64,000 nt of DNA from Gammaproteobacteria bacterium (GTDB taxonomy: Bacteria; Pseudomonadota; Gammaproteobacteria; Pseudomonadales; Pseudohongiellaceae): NCBI GenBank assembly GCA_002711845.1, contig PASF01000008.1, forward strand, positions 124,001 through 188,000, in the 5' to 3' direction. The notes below the pieces were generated by a model. That model saw only the letters and a program-made list of their open reading frames with translations, was not told the DNA's origin and did not search any database. The translations under genes and the position numbers were made by a program. Positions within the stretch are counted from its first letter, which is position 1. Every line of letters starts with the position of its first letter. Positions 15,829 through 24,959 of the stretch are shown in pieces.

Positions 15829-17193
15829 TTATACATCAACCGGCGTGCGCATGGTGACAAATTCTTCCGCCGCCGTCGGATGTATGCCGATGGTCTGGTC
15901 GAACTGGGTTTTGGTGGCCCCCACCTGCAGCGCCACGGCCATGCCCTGCATTATTTCCGCCGCATCCGCGCCAGCCATGTGAATGCCCACGACGCGGTCG
16001 CTGTCCCTGTCCACCACCATTTTCATCAGGCTGAACGAATCGCGCCCGGTCAGCGTGTGTTTCAGCGGTCGGAACCGGCTGCGGTACACATCTACCTGTC
16101 GGTGGCAGCTGCGTGCCTCTGCCTCCGTCATGCCCACAGTAGCGATTTGCGGGTCACTGAACACTGCCGCGGGTATCAGGTCGTAGCTTACTTTGTGTTC
16201 GGGCTGCTCACGCCCGCCAAACAGGCGCCGGGCAAGCGCCTGCCCTTCGGCCAGTGCCACCGGCGTCAGGGTCACCCGGTCAATGACGTCGCCAACGGCA
16301 TAGACGCCTGGCGAGGCGGTTTCAAAATGTTTGTCAACGATGATGGCGCCAACATCGGATAACGTTACCCCATTATCCACCAACCCCAGATTGGCGGTGG
16401 CCGGCACCCTGCCCGTTGCATAAAGCACCGCATCAAAAACCTGGGTGCTGCCATCGGCAAACCGGACCTGCTTCTGATTACCGGACTCGTCTATACGCTC
16501 TATGTCGGTATTCAGTTTAAGCTGTGTATAGGTTTTTATCGCGTCGGTGAAAAAAGCCCGGATATCCTGATCAAAGCCGTTCAGCAACTGTGGCCCCCGG
16601 TAGGCCAGCGTCACCTCCGAGCCAAGTCCCGCAAACACCCCGGCCAGTTCGGTGGCAATGTAGCCACCCCCGACAATCAGTACCGTCTGCGGCTGACGGG
16701 TCAGCTCAAAAAAGTCATCCGAATCCATGGCCAGTTCAATGCCCGGTATCGGCGGCATAAACGACTGTCCGCCGACCGCCACCAGAATATGCTGCGCAGT
16801 GACCACCCGATCACCGATGGTGACCCGGTTGGGTCCGCTGATCCGTGCCCGGCCTTCGTGAATGGTCACGCCGGCGGAGCTCAGCAGGTTTTTATAAATA
16901 CCATTCAACCGACTGATTTCCTTGTCCTTGTTCTGCTTGAGCCGGGACCAGTCGAAGACCGGCGGGGTGGCAATCTGCCAACCATAGGCTGCACTGTCGG
17001 CAAGGTCATGACTGACATGCGCCGCGTAGGTGTAGAGTTTTTTCGGAATACAGCCAACATTGACACAGGTGCCACCAAAAAAACGGGCCTCGGCAATGCC
17101 CGTACGCGCGCCCAGCGCTGCGGCGGTGCGTGCTGCCCGGACCCCGCCGGAGCCCGCGCCGATCACAAAAAAATCATAGTCAAATTGAGTCAT
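15829..17193 (-). CDS. gor: Glutathione-disulfide reductase
   Basis: 454-residue NADPH-dependent flavoenzyme that regenerates reduced glutathione. The FAD-binding VIGAGSGGVRAARTAAALG is near the N-terminus, the redox pair C43/C48 lies in GGTCVNVGCIPKK, the NAD(P) Rossmann motif is GGGYIATELAGVFAGLG, and the C-terminal HPTAAEEFVTM supplies the catalytic His/Glu of the partner subunit. The IPKK form of the redox motif and the overall length favour glutathione reductase over dihydrolipoyl dehydrogenase (compare lpd in this window). It is divergent from ggt, giving a small glutathione-related group. Confidence 0.95.
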   Translation of the reverse strand: MTQFDYDFFVIGAGSGGVRAARTAAALGARTGIAEARFFGGTCVNVGCIPKKLYTYAAHVSHDLADSAAYGWQIATPPVFDWSRLKQNKDKEISRLNGIYKNLLSSAGVTIHEGRARISGPNRVTIGDRVVTAQHILVAVGGQSFMPPIPGIELAMDSDDFFELTRQPQTVLIVGGGYIATELAGVFAGLGSEVTLAYRGPQLLNGFDQDIRAFFTDAIKTYTQLKLNTDIERIDESGNQKQVRFADGSTQVFDAVLYATGRVPATANLGLVDNGVTLSDVGAIIVDKHFETASPGVYAVGDVIDRVTLTPVALAEGQALARRLFGGREQPEHKVSYDLIPAAVFSDPQIATVGMTEAEARSCHRQVDVYRSRFRPLKHTLTGRDSFSLMKMVVDRDSDRVVGIHMAGADAAEIMQGMAVALQVGATKTQFDQTIGIHPTAAEEFVTMRTPVDV

Positions 17194-17335
17194 AGTTACC
17201 TTGTGTTCTCTACTTGCTGTGCGAAAAAAAAGCCACCGATCATGGAGTTGGCGATGACCGCTGCCAAATGCTTTATGTTAGGATAGATGTCGACGTCAAT
17301 GAACTGAAACCTGACATGAACCAGAGGCATCATAC

Positions 17336-19021
17336 ATGCTGAATCGCTCGTATATTACCTGTTTGCTCGCACTGACTCTCGTCTTTTCCCCGCTCGGTTT
17401 TGCCAATACCGTCTCCGGCACCAACGGTGTGGTCACATCGCGCTCGCAAATTGCCTCGGATGTCGGCGTGGAAATCCTGCGCCAGGGTGGCAATGCCATT
17501 GATGCGGCGGTTGCGGTCGGTTTCGCGCTGGCGGTCACCCACCCGTCGGCAGGCAATATCGGTGGCGGCGGCTTTATGGTCATCAAACTTGACGACGGCA
17601 CCGTGGTCACCCAGGATCACCGGGAAAAAGCACCGGCAGCGGCGTTTGCCGACATGTTTCTTGATACGGCCGGCAACGTTGACCGCCGCAAGTCACTTTA
17701 CAGTGCCCAGGCTGCCGGGGTCCCCGGCAGTGTTGCAGGCATGCTCGACGCTCTGGAGCGTTATGGCAGCATGACGCGCCAACAGGTCATGGCACCCGCC
17801 ATCACACTGGCGGAACAGGGATTCCCGTTGACGTTCGATATGGCCAGTGACTTTGCCCGCGTCTCCGACAGCATGAGCGGCTATCCAGCCTCAACGGCCA
17901 TTTTCACCAATGACGGCGAACCCTGGCAGGCCGGCGATCTCTGGGTACAAAGTGACCTGGCAGAATCATTGCGACGTATTTCCGACCAGGGGCGTGATGG
18001 CTTTTACCGCGGCAGAACGGCCGATCTGCTGGTCGCCGAAATGCGTCGACTGGGCGGCCTGATTACCCATGAGGATCTGCAGGACTACGACGTGCAATGG
18101 CGCGAACCCATCAGCGGCAGTTATCGTGGCTACGACATCTGGTCCATGCCACCCCCCTCCTCCGGCGGCGCCCTCGTCGTGCAGATGCTGAATATGCTGG
18201 AGCCCTATGATCTGGGCGACCTGGGCTGGGGCTCGGCCGACACCATCCACCTGATGGTCGAAGCACAGCGTCGCGCCTATGCCGATCGCGCCGAGCACAT
18301 GGGCGACCCGGATTTCTACCCGGTGCCGCTGGCCATGCTGACCAGCAAAGACTATGCACAGTACCGTTTCAGCGACTTCGATCCACAACAGGCCTCGGAC
18401 AGCGAAGATATCGGCGCCGGTACCTGGCCCGCCGAAAGCACCGAAACCACGCACTATTCGGTCATGGACAAGGACGGTATCGCGGTGTCGGTCACCACCA
18501 CGCTCAACCTGGGATATGGCAACCGGATTGTCGTGCCCGGGGCAGGCTTCCTGCTCAACAACGAAATGGATGACTTTTCCGCCAAACCCGGTGCGCCCAA
18601 TGCCTACGGCCTGCTGGGCGACGAAGCCAACAAGATCGAACCCGGCAAGCGCATGCTCAGCTCAATGACCCCCACCATTGTCACGCGTGACGGCGAAACC
18701 GTACTGGTCACCGGCTCGCCGGGCGGCTCAACCATCATCAACACGGTGTTCCAGGTTATCCTGAACACCCTTGATCACAACATGAGCATCGAGCAGGCCG
18801 TCGCCAGCCCCCGCATCCATCATCAATGGCAGCCCGATATTGTGCGTTATGAACCGAATGCCTTTGTGGATGGCGCGCTGGAAGAGCTGGAGCGCATGGG
18901 ACATACCGAGATGCGCCCGGGTGGCTACGGCATCGGTGATGCCAACTCCATTCTGGTCCGCGACGGCGTCATGCACGGAACCTCCGATCCACGTAATGAC
19001 GGGGGTGCGAGCGCCTATTAA
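17336..19021 (+). CDS. ggt: Gamma-glutamyltransferase (glutathione hydrolase)
   Basis: 561-residue periplasmic Ntn-hydrolase that cleaves the gamma-glutamyl bond of glutathione or transfers the group. A signal peptide (to about GFA-NT) is present. The precursor cuts itself before T371 in TTHYSVMDKDG, creating the catalytic threonine of the small subunit. PPPSSGGAL (272-280) and VTGSPGGSTIINTVFQV form the usual substrate and oxyanion regions. The gene is divergent from gor, and its end overlaps the start of the following flavoprotein gene by 26 bases. Confidence 0.96.
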   Translation: MLNRSYITCLLALTLVFSPLGFANTVSGTNGVVTSRSQIASDVGVEILRQGGNAIDAAVAVGFALAVTHPSAGNIGGGGFMVIKLDDGTVVTQDHREKAPAAAFADMFLDTAGNVDRRKSLYSAQAAGVPGSVAGMLDALERYGSMTRQQVMAPAITLAEQGFPLTFDMASDFARVSDSMSGYPASTAIFTNDGEPWQAGDLWVQSDLAESLRRISDQGRDGFYRGRTADLLVAEMRRLGGLITHEDLQDYDVQWREPISGSYRGYDIWSMPPPSSGGALVVQMLNMLEPYDLGDLGWGSADTIHLMVEAQRRAYADRAEHMGDPDFYPVPLAMLTSKDYAQYRFSDFDPQQASDSEDIGAGTWPAESTETTHYSVMDKDGIAVSVTTTLNLGYGNRIVVPGAGFLLNNEMDDFSAKPGAPNAYGLLGDEANKIEPGKRMLSSMTPTIVTRDGETVLVTGSPGGSTIINTVFQVILNTLDHNMSIEQAVASPRIHHQWQPDIVRYEPNAFVDGALEELERMGHTEMRPGGYGIGDANSILVRDGVMHGTSDPRNDGGASAY

Positions 19022-20171
19022 CGCTGTATCCAGACAACCCTTTGACGTCTGTATCGTCGGTGCCGGGATTATCGGCCTGTCGCTGGCGCGGGCCGTGTCT
19101 GAGCGCTGGCCCAAGGCATCCATCGTGGTGCTGGAACAGAACGCCGGCATCGGCCAGGAAACCAGCAGCCGCAACAGCGAAGTAATTCATGCCGGGCTGT
19201 ATTATCCGCCGGGCAGTCTGAAATCACGGCTGTGTGTTCGTGGCAATGCCCTGCTGTATGAGTATTGTGCACAACACTACATTCCCCATCAGCGCCTGGG
19301 CAAACTGATCGTCGCCCAGGCCGGCGAGGAAGCAGCGCTGGAAAACGTGTTAGCCAGCGCGCAGGCCTGCGGCGTAGCATCGCTGCGGTCACTCACAAAG
19401 GCAGAGATCAGCGCACTGGAACCCCGCCTGCAGTCCGCTGCGGCATTGTGGTCGCCCGATACCGGCATTGTCGACAGTCACGCACTGATGCAGCGTCTGC
19501 AGCAGGAGGCTGAGCAGAACGGCGCGCTGATCGCGCCGCACAGCCGTTTCCTGGCGGCGCATTGTCAGGGTCCGGGGGTCTTTGATGTCGACGTCGATGC
19601 CGGCGACACAGCAGGCGGCGACAGCGAACCCTTCCGGCTGCGATGCCGTATGCTGATCAACTGCGCCGGCCTCGCCGCGCACCAGGTCGCTGGCGCGATC
19701 AGCGGCATAGACAAGAGCCTGATCCCGGAACGGCACCTGGTCAAAGGACACTACTTTGCGCTCTCCGGCCGCTCCCCGTTCAGGCATTTGATTTACCCGG
19801 TACCCGATGCCAGTCACCGCGGGCTGGGCATCCACGCCACACTGGACCTGGCCGGTCAATGCCGCTTCGGTCCGGATATCGAACCCATTACCGACGTTGA
19901 CTACACTGTCGATGAATCCCGCAAAAGCGCTTTCGCCGACGCCATCAGACGATATTATCCTGCACTCGACGAAACACGCCTGCATGCAGACTATGCCGGC
20001 ATCAGACCACGGCTGGGTTCGGCGTACGCGGACTTCATGATTCAGGATGAGTATGTGCATGGCTGCCCCGGTCTGATTCAACTGTTTGGCATTGAATCAC
20101 CGGGGCTGACTGCCAGCCTGGCGCTGGCAGAGCTGGTCACACTGAAACTGCAGGACCAGGCACCGCTGTAA
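18996..20171 (+). CDS. FAD-dependent oxidoreductase, L-2-hydroxyglutarate dehydrogenase-like
   Basis: 391-residue flavoprotein of the DAO superfamily. It opens with a dinucleotide-binding motif (DVCIVGAGIIGLSLARAVSE), then LEQ, ETSSRNSEVIHAGLYYPPGS, which is very close to the signature of L-2-hydroxyglutarate dehydrogenase/oxidase. The C-terminal half has HLVKGHYFALSG, HRGLGIHATLDLAG and FGIESPGLTASLALAE. Probable reaction: oxidation of L-2-hydroxyglutarate (or a similar 2-hydroxy acid) to 2-oxoglutarate. The first sensible starts are ATG 18996 and GTG 19005, both inside the 3' end of ggt, so the two are likely coupled. Substrate specificity is inferred from the signature only. Confidence 0.85.
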   Translation: MTGVRAPINAVSRQPFDVCIVGAGIIGLSLARAVSERWPKASIVVLEQNAGIGQETSSRNSEVIHAGLYYPPGSLKSRLCVRGNALLYEYCAQHYIPHQRLGKLIVAQAGEEAALENVLASAQACGVASLRSLTKAEISALEPRLQSAAALWSPDTGIVDSHALMQRLQQEAEQNGALIAPHSRFLAAHCQGPGVFDVDVDAGDTAGGDSEPFRLRCRMLINCAGLAAHQVAGAISGIDKSLIPERHLVKGHYFALSGRSPFRHLIYPVPDASHRGLGIHATLDLAGQCRFGPDIEPITDVDYTVDESRKSAFADAIRRYYPALDETRLHADYAGIRPRLGSAYADFMIQDEYVHGCPGLIQLFGIESPGLTASLALAELVTLKLQDQAPL

Positions 20172-20222
20172 TCGATTTCTGGCAGACCTTACCCGCAGTG
20201 AGTATTGATCAGGGTTTGATCA

Positions 20223-20789
20223 CTATTGATACTGTGACTGCTGGTCACTGACATGCGCGTATACTTCGGTACTGCCATCGGCCTTCAGCAACAGCACATC
20301 ATAGGGGTCCATCCGGTCACCCACTTCCATGCCGGGACTGCCGATGGGCATGCCAGGCACGGTCAGGCCGATGCTGTCGGCCGGCTTGTCTGCGAGGTAC
20401 TGGTGAATGAGGTGAGCCGGGATATGCCCCTCAAACACACTGCCATCTTCCGCGACCGAGGTATGACAGGATTGCAGGCGCAGGGTGATGCCGCGCTGGA
20501 GTTTTTCCCGGGTCAGCGCATCATTGTCCAGATCATGGACAATTGCCTGAAAGCCGCGCGCCTCGGCATGTTCAATCCACGCGCCGCAGCAGCCACAGGT
20601 CGGGCTTTTGTAGACATCCAGCACCGTTGTATCGGCCAACGCGGCAGCCGACGCCGTCTGCTCCGTTTGTGGACCACATGCCACCAGCGTCAGACACAAT
20701 GCCACCAGTGCGCAGGCACGCAGCCACAGCGTTGAAATGACATTATTTTTGCTATCAAACCGTTGCAGCGGGTTTACCAAGTACCGCAT
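20223..20789 (-). CDS. DUF411 metal-binding lipoprotein
   Basis: 188-residue protein of the DUF411 family, often associated with copper or other metal resistance. It shows SPTCGCCGAWIEHAEARGF, a CQSCHT motif and the conserved PGMPIGSPGMEVGDRMDPYDV block with YLADKP before it. An AGGAGG ribosome site about 8 bases ahead supports ATG 20789. The hydrophobic segment and lipobox LVAC come only after about 25 polar residues, an unusually long n-region. It follows the pilZ end of the fatty-acid/replication block at a gap of about 30 bases but has its own strong ribosome site. It converges with the flavoprotein gene. Confidence 0.85.
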   Translation of the reverse strand: MRYLVNPLQRFDSKNNVISTLWLRACALVALCLTLVACGPQTEQTASAAALADTTVLDVYKSPTCGCCGAWIEHAEARGFQAIVHDLDNDALTREKLQRGITLRLQSCHTSVAEDGSVFEGHIPAHLIHQYLADKPADSIGLTVPGMPIGSPGMEVGDRMDPYDVLLLKADGSTEVYAHVSDQQSQYQ

Positions 20790-20820
20790 GATTATCGCCT
20801 CCTGATATAAGCTGCGTTGA

Positions 20821-21342
20821 TCATAGCAGAGCAGCCAACAGTGATTCTATAGACGTTTTCACATCAGGCGTTGCCCGGTCACCGCCCGCCTCATGCCAGC
20901 CCTGCTCCCGGATCGTGTCCCCCTCGATTGCACCCGTTCTGGTCGTATCCGGACAGGTCTTATCCCTCAGGGTGTTTTCAAAGTGCAGACCCACCCCCAC
21001 ACCCCTGCCACCTTGCGCCTCTGGCGTGGCCAGCCAGGCAACACGCACCATCAGCACATACGTGACGCGGGCAGGATCAGGAGCGGTGGCGGCCGGTGGC
21101 GGCAGTTTCAGAATCAGGCACAAGCGCTGACGCAGCGGGTAACGATGCATACCGGGCACAAACAGGCCGCCGTTGCGCAAAAATGGCAGATAGCAGCGTT
21201 GCAGGACCTGCGCATCATCAATACTGACCGACAGCAGCAGTGGGCCAACCTGTGGCTGTCCCGCATCCGGTGTCAGGGCGCCGTTGCGGTCAGCCGTCAG
21301 GGCCGCGGCGGACCGGGCCGTTATCGTGTCCATGGGTGACAT
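20821..21342 (-). CDS. PilZ domain protein (type IV pilus PilZ-like)
   Basis: 173-residue PilZ-domain protein placed after tmk and holB, exactly where pilus-assembly PilZ sits in pseudomonads and relatives. The SVSIDD, LRNGGLFVP, LRQRLCLILKLP and GRGVGVGLHFEN segments are those of the pilus type. The protein starts with a longer, poorly conserved N-terminus and ends with a polar tail. ATG 21342 is chosen because AGGAG stands 6 bases ahead of it; this places the start 53 bases inside the end of holB. In relatives the protein helps type IV pilus biogenesis without necessarily binding cyclic di-GMP. Confidence 0.82.
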   Translation of the reverse strand: MSPMDTITARSAAALTADRNGALTPDAGQPQVGPLLLSVSIDDAQVLQRCYLPFLRNGGLFVPGMHRYPLRQRLCLILKLPPPAATAPDPARVTYVLMVRVAWLATPEAQGGRGVGVGLHFENTLRDKTCPDTTRTGAIEGDTIREQGWHEAGGDRATPDVKTSIESLLAALL

Positions 21343-22303
21343 CCCTGTCTCCTGAGGTGGCATGCCAGGCACTGAAAATATGTTCCAGCGCCATCAGTGG
21401 ATTCGGGTTGGCACCACTTTCCAGCTGCCTGTTGATCTGCAACAGCTCACGGCCCAGCTGCAGGAAAGCCTTGCCGGCCTCCGGCTGATGGGCCAGCAGG
21501 TGCCGGCGAGCGCGTTGCAGTGCCAAGCCCTGCATCAGTTGTATAGCATAATTGAGTGGCTGGGCCTGGCAATATTTTGCCACGTCCACGGGCGTCAGCC
21601 GGCCCGCTGCCATCTCGTCGAGCTGCTCCTGCACAATATTGCGCCAGGCCGGGATGCCCGCCTCCAGCAGTGCCAGGGCCTGCAATGGCGCGCCGGCAGC
21701 CAGCATCAGTGCCGCCTGCAGATCATCCTGCGACGCTGCAGAGTGTTCAGTCAACCAAGCCAACCCCTGCTCCGTGGTGGCCGGCGGCAACGGCAACGGC
21801 TGACAACGGCTGCGAATGGTTGCCAGCATCTGCGTGGCGGGTTCGCTGATCAGCAAAAACAGCGTTCTGCCCGGTGGTTCTTCCAGGTTCTTCAGCAGTG
21901 AATTGGCGGCCGCAACGCCCAGTGCCTCGGCCGGCCGGATAATGATGACCTTGATGGCGCCGGACTGATTGCTGGTCTGATTCACGGCACTGGAAATCAT
22001 GCGGATCTGCGCAATCTTGATACTGCTTTTGCCTTCTTCAGGCGTAATATCCAGCACATCAGGATGGTTGCCGGTATCAAACAGCAGGCATTGACGGCAC
22101 CGGCCGCACGTCGGTGCCTGTGCGGACGTGGCCGGCGGATCTGTACACAGCAGCCTGGCCGCCAGCGTGCGGGCAAACTGGTAACGCCCACTGCCCGGCA
22201 AACCATTGATCAGATAGGCATGCGCCAGACGGTCGTGCTGTTGCTGCGACATCACCTGCGACCAGGCGTCTGCATGCCAGGGCAGGACCGGATCAAGCGC
22301 CAT
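21290..22303 (-). CDS. holB: DNA polymerase III delta-prime subunit
   Basis: 337-residue clamp-loader subunit. The P-loop position reads GLPGSGRY, lacking the Lys-Thr of an active ATPase, as is normal for delta-prime. The four-cysteine zinc module (C...CGRCRQC) and the sensor region (NSLLKNLEEPPGRTLFLLIS) are present. ATG 22303 (MALDPVLPWH) is chosen because it gives the usual N-terminus and an 11-base overlap with tmk; the frame is open further upstream without sense. The C-terminus extends about 20 residues into pilZ territory. Confidence 0.94.
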   Translation of the reverse strand: MALDPVLPWHADAWSQVMSQQQHDRLAHAYLINGLPGSGRYQFARTLAARLLCTDPPATSAQAPTCGRCRQCLLFDTGNHPDVLDITPEEGKSSIKIAQIRMISSAVNQTSNQSGAIKVIIIRPAEALGVAAANSLLKNLEEPPGRTLFLLISEPATQMLATIRSRCQPLPLPPATTEQGLAWLTEHSAASQDDLQAALMLAAGAPLQALALLEAGIPAWRNIVQEQLDEMAAGRLTPVDVAKYCQAQPLNYAIQLMQGLALQRARRHLLAHQPEAGKAFLQLGRELLQINRQLESGANPNPLMALEHIFSAWHATSGDRDVTHGHDNGPVRRGPDG

Positions 22304-22961
22304 GCGGGTGCGCCTCGGATGTTTGTGCGCCGGCGGCACGGCGCTGACAGAATTGCTCCAGACCGCTACTGATCTGGGCCTGAACATCATTCAATGATCT
22401 TCCTGCATCCACAATCAGGTAGCGTTCAGGCGCGGCCTGCGCCCGGGCCAGATAGGTCTGTCTGACCCGGCTGAAAAAACTGACGGCTTCCTGTTCAAAG
22501 CGATCGGGGGCCCCGCGCTGATGCGCACGCGCCAGACCCAGCGCCGGCTCAATGTCCAGAATTAACGTCAGGTCCGGGCGCAGTGCCTGCTGTACCAGCG
22601 ATTCCAGTGTCGCGATCAGTGACATGTCCAGGCCACGGCCGCCGCCCTGGTAGGCAAAGGTGGCATCGGTAAACCGATCGCAGACCACCCATTCGCCCCG
22701 AGCCAGTGCCGGCCGGATCAATTGATGCAGGTGCTGGGCACGCGCGGCAAATACCAGCAACAATTCAGTCATGTCCGACATCTGTTCGTCACGCGGCGTC
22801 AACAGCAGCTGCCTGATTTCCTCGGCCAGCGGTGTGCCGCCGGGTTCCCGACTTTGGCAATAGGGAATACCCAACCTGGCAAGACATTCGCATATCCAGT
22901 TGATATTGGTGGTTTTCCCCACCCCTTCAATGCCTTCAACCGTTATCAAGCAACCTGACAC
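22293..22961 (-). CDS. tmk: Thymidylate kinase
   Basis: 222-residue dTMP kinase of the dTTP pathway. The P-loop GIEGVGKTT (10-18), DR(F)-type motif CDRFTDATFAYQGGGRG and the lid region (ARAHQRGAPDRFE) are present. The start codon is GTG (22961). It lies between mltG and holB, in the gene order mltG-tmk-holB-pilZ common in gammaproteobacteria. Confidence 0.95.
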   Translation of the reverse strand: MSGCLITVEGIEGVGKTTNINWICECLARLGIPYCQSREPGGTPLAEEIRQLLLTPRDEQMSDMTELLLVFAARAQHLHQLIRPALARGEWVVCDRFTDATFAYQGGGRGLDMSLIATLESLVQQALRPDLTLILDIEPALGLARAHQRGAPDRFEQEAVSFFSRVRQTYLARAQAAPERYLIVDAGRSLNDVQAQISSGLEQFCQRRAAGAQTSEAHPHGA

Positions 22962-23003
22962 GTTATTCCTCTTGTTCAGCAGTTACCCATGCATAGATGA
23001 GTG

Positions 23004-24041
23004 TTAATTGTCGCCATTGTCAGCACCGTTACGCAGATAGCGCCGCACCGCCGCGTTGTGTTCCTCCAGCGTGTCGGAGAACTGATGACTGCCGTCACCA
23101 CGTGACACAAAATACAGGGCAGTGCCCGCCTTGGGTTGCAGGCTGGCGTGAATGGAGTCACGCCCCGCCAGAGCAATTGGTGTCGGCGGCAGACCATTGA
23201 TGCGGTAGGTATTGTACGCGGTGGTGGTGTTCAGATCACTACGATAGATCACGCCATCGTACCGGCTGCCCATGCCGTAAATCACCGTGGGATCGGATTG
23301 CAGGCGCATGCCGGTCTGCAGGCGTCTGACAAACACCCCGGCGATATCCTGCTTTTCCGCCTGGAATCCGGATTCACGCTCAATGATGGAAGCCATGATC
23401 AGTGCCTGCCACGGCGACTCATAAGGCAGTCCAACAGCGCGTTGTTGCCATTCCTCGGCCAGAACCTGCTCCAGACGCTGGCTGGCACGGCGCAGGATAG
23501 CAAGATCGCTGGTGCCTTTGGTGTAAAAGTAGGTATCGGGAAACAGGCTGCCTTCCAGCGCCGGCCACGCGGTTCCCAGTGCCGCGTGGATGGCTTCATC
23601 AGACTGGTCCTGCAAGGTGGCCAGGATGTTGTCGTGCTGCCACACACTCTCCAGGGCCTGCCGCACTGTCCAGCCCTCGACCAGGGTGACGGGATACTGT
23701 ACGACTCGCCCGGACATCAACAGGTCCATCAATGCCCGGGGGGTCAGACCCGGCGTCAGCGCATATTCGCCGCTGCGCACCCGGCGATCAAAGCCGTGCC
23801 AGCGAGCCCATAACACCATGACACCCGGCCAGTTCAGGTACTCTTTAGTAGCAAGCTGGTTGGCCAGCTGCTGCAGCGAGCGGCCCGGTTCAATATCCAC
23901 CACGACCGGTTCACCAGGCAGCGTCAACGGCGTCTCAAGATATTGCCGCACGGCTACCAGCGTGCCGACAGTCAGCAGCACAGCCGTCAGGGCAATTGCC
24001 AGACCAGCGATCAGAAACGTGCGAGCGGAAATCAATGCCAT
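23004..24041 (-). CDS. mltG: Endolytic murein transglycosylase MltG
   Basis: 345-residue inner-membrane enzyme that cuts nascent peptidoglycan glycan strands and helps set chain length. One N-terminal transmembrane helix (about 9-31) is followed by a periplasmic LysM-like segment and a YceG catalytic domain. The catalytic glutamate is E221 in ASIIERESG, with LQSDPTVIYGMG and RSDLNTTTAYNTYRINGLPPTPIA downstream. The gene stands between pabC and tmk as in E. coli. Confidence 0.95.
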   Translation of the reverse strand: MALISARTFLIAGLAIALTAVLLTVGTLVAVRQYLETPLTLPGEPVVVDIEPGRSLQQLANQLATKEYLNWPGVMVLWARWHGFDRRVRSGEYALTPGLTPRALMDLLMSGRVVQYPVTLVEGWTVRQALESVWQHDNILATLQDQSDEAIHAALGTAWPALEGSLFPDTYFYTKGTSDLAILRRASQRLEQVLAEEWQQRAVGLPYESPWQALIMASIIERESGFQAEKQDIAGVFVRRLQTGMRLQSDPTVIYGMGSRYDGVIYRSDLNTTTAYNTYRINGLPPTPIALAGRDSIHASLQPKAGTALYFVSRGDGSHQFSDTLEEHNAAVRRYLRNGADNGDN

Positions 24042-24080
24042 GTCAGCTAACCAACCCTTGATGAACTGCCGGTGGCCTGC

Positions 24081-24959
24081 TCAATCGCTGAGCAGGCCAC
24101 GCTGGGCGCGCCTTGCCAGTGCCTGATCAGGCAGCGTCAGACAGGTCTCGGTGCTGAAATCGTGCACCCGGTTGACCGGCCAAATACCCATGACACTGTT
24201 ACAAATAAAAATTTCGCTGGCAAGCGCCAGCTCTGCGCCGGCAATGCGCCGCACAATGACCGTCACCCCCTGCCCTGCAAACCAGTCGAGCAGGGCCGCC
24301 CGCATGATGCCCGACACGCCCGCTTCGCTCAGATCGGGTGTACAAAGCTGGCCGGAGATGACGGCAAACACATTGCTGCGCGTGCCTTCCACAAGATTGC
24401 CCTGAACATCAAACATCAGGCCCTCCTGCAGCCACGCATCGTCATGACCCGCGCCGTTCTGCGCAGCGACCAGTTCGCGGCTGGCCATGACCTGATCCAG
24501 ACGATTCAGGTGTTTGAGCCCCGCCAGCGCAGGATTGGCCGACACCGGATGCCGGCACAGCATGCAGGAAATACCACGTTGGGAAAAACCGGCGTAATCT
24601 GCCGGCATGGGGTGAAACTGTATCAGGCAACGCGCGTCGGGAGACGCCAGTGGCGCATACCCGCGACCACCGTCTCCCCGGGTGACAATGATCTTGATAA
24701 CGCCCTCAGTGGGCGCATCCGCGCCTGAAGGCAGGCAGGACAGCAGCCTGGCTATCTGCCGTTCAATGTCGCGCCGGTCAATCGGAATGCCCAGCCGCTC
24801 GCAGCTGACCTGCAGCCGTTGCAAATGCGCAGTCAGCTGCAATATCTGCTGTTGACGATAAGCCAGGGTTTCAAACACGCCGTCGCCGTACAGCAGGCCA
24901 CGGTCTGTGACCGGCACCGTGTCAGCCCGCTCTCCGTCGACCAGCGTTAACGCGACCAT
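24081..24959 (-). CDS. pabC: Aminodeoxychorismate lyase (4-aminobenzoate synthesis)
   Basis: 292-residue PLP enzyme of fold type IV that releases 4-aminobenzoate and pyruvate from aminodeoxychorismate, for folate. The N-terminal DRGLLYGDGVFETL, PLP lysine K149 in GLKHLNRLDQV, EGTRSNVFAV and GVSGIMRAALLDW mark the family. Its ATG overlaps the fabF stop by one base (TGATG), indicating coupling. Confidence 0.93.
   Translation of the reverse strand: MVALTLVDGERADTVPVTDRGLLYGDGVFETLAYRQQQILQLTAHLQRLQVSCERLGIPIDRRDIERQIARLLSCLPSGADAPTEGVIKIIVTRGDGGRGYAPLASPDARCLIQFHPMPADYAGFSQRGISCMLCRHPVSANPALAGLKHLNRLDQVMASRELVAAQNGAGHDDAWLQEGLMFDVQGNLVEGTRSNVFAVISGQLCTPDLSEAGVSGIMRAALLDWFAGQGVTVIVRRIAGAELALASEIFICNSVMGIWPVNRVHDFSTETCLTLPDQALARRAQRGLLSD

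Noticed and set aside
17248-17267. TTGGC-N10-GCCAA inverted repeat upstream of ggt as a LysR-type box
   Set aside because: Five-base arms are too short to stand out by chance, no LysR gene is nearby, and it does not line up with a clear promoter.
22180-22240. Broken P-loop in HolB as a sign of pseudogenisation
   Set aside because: Delta-prime subunits lack a functional P-loop in general; the rest of the protein is intact.
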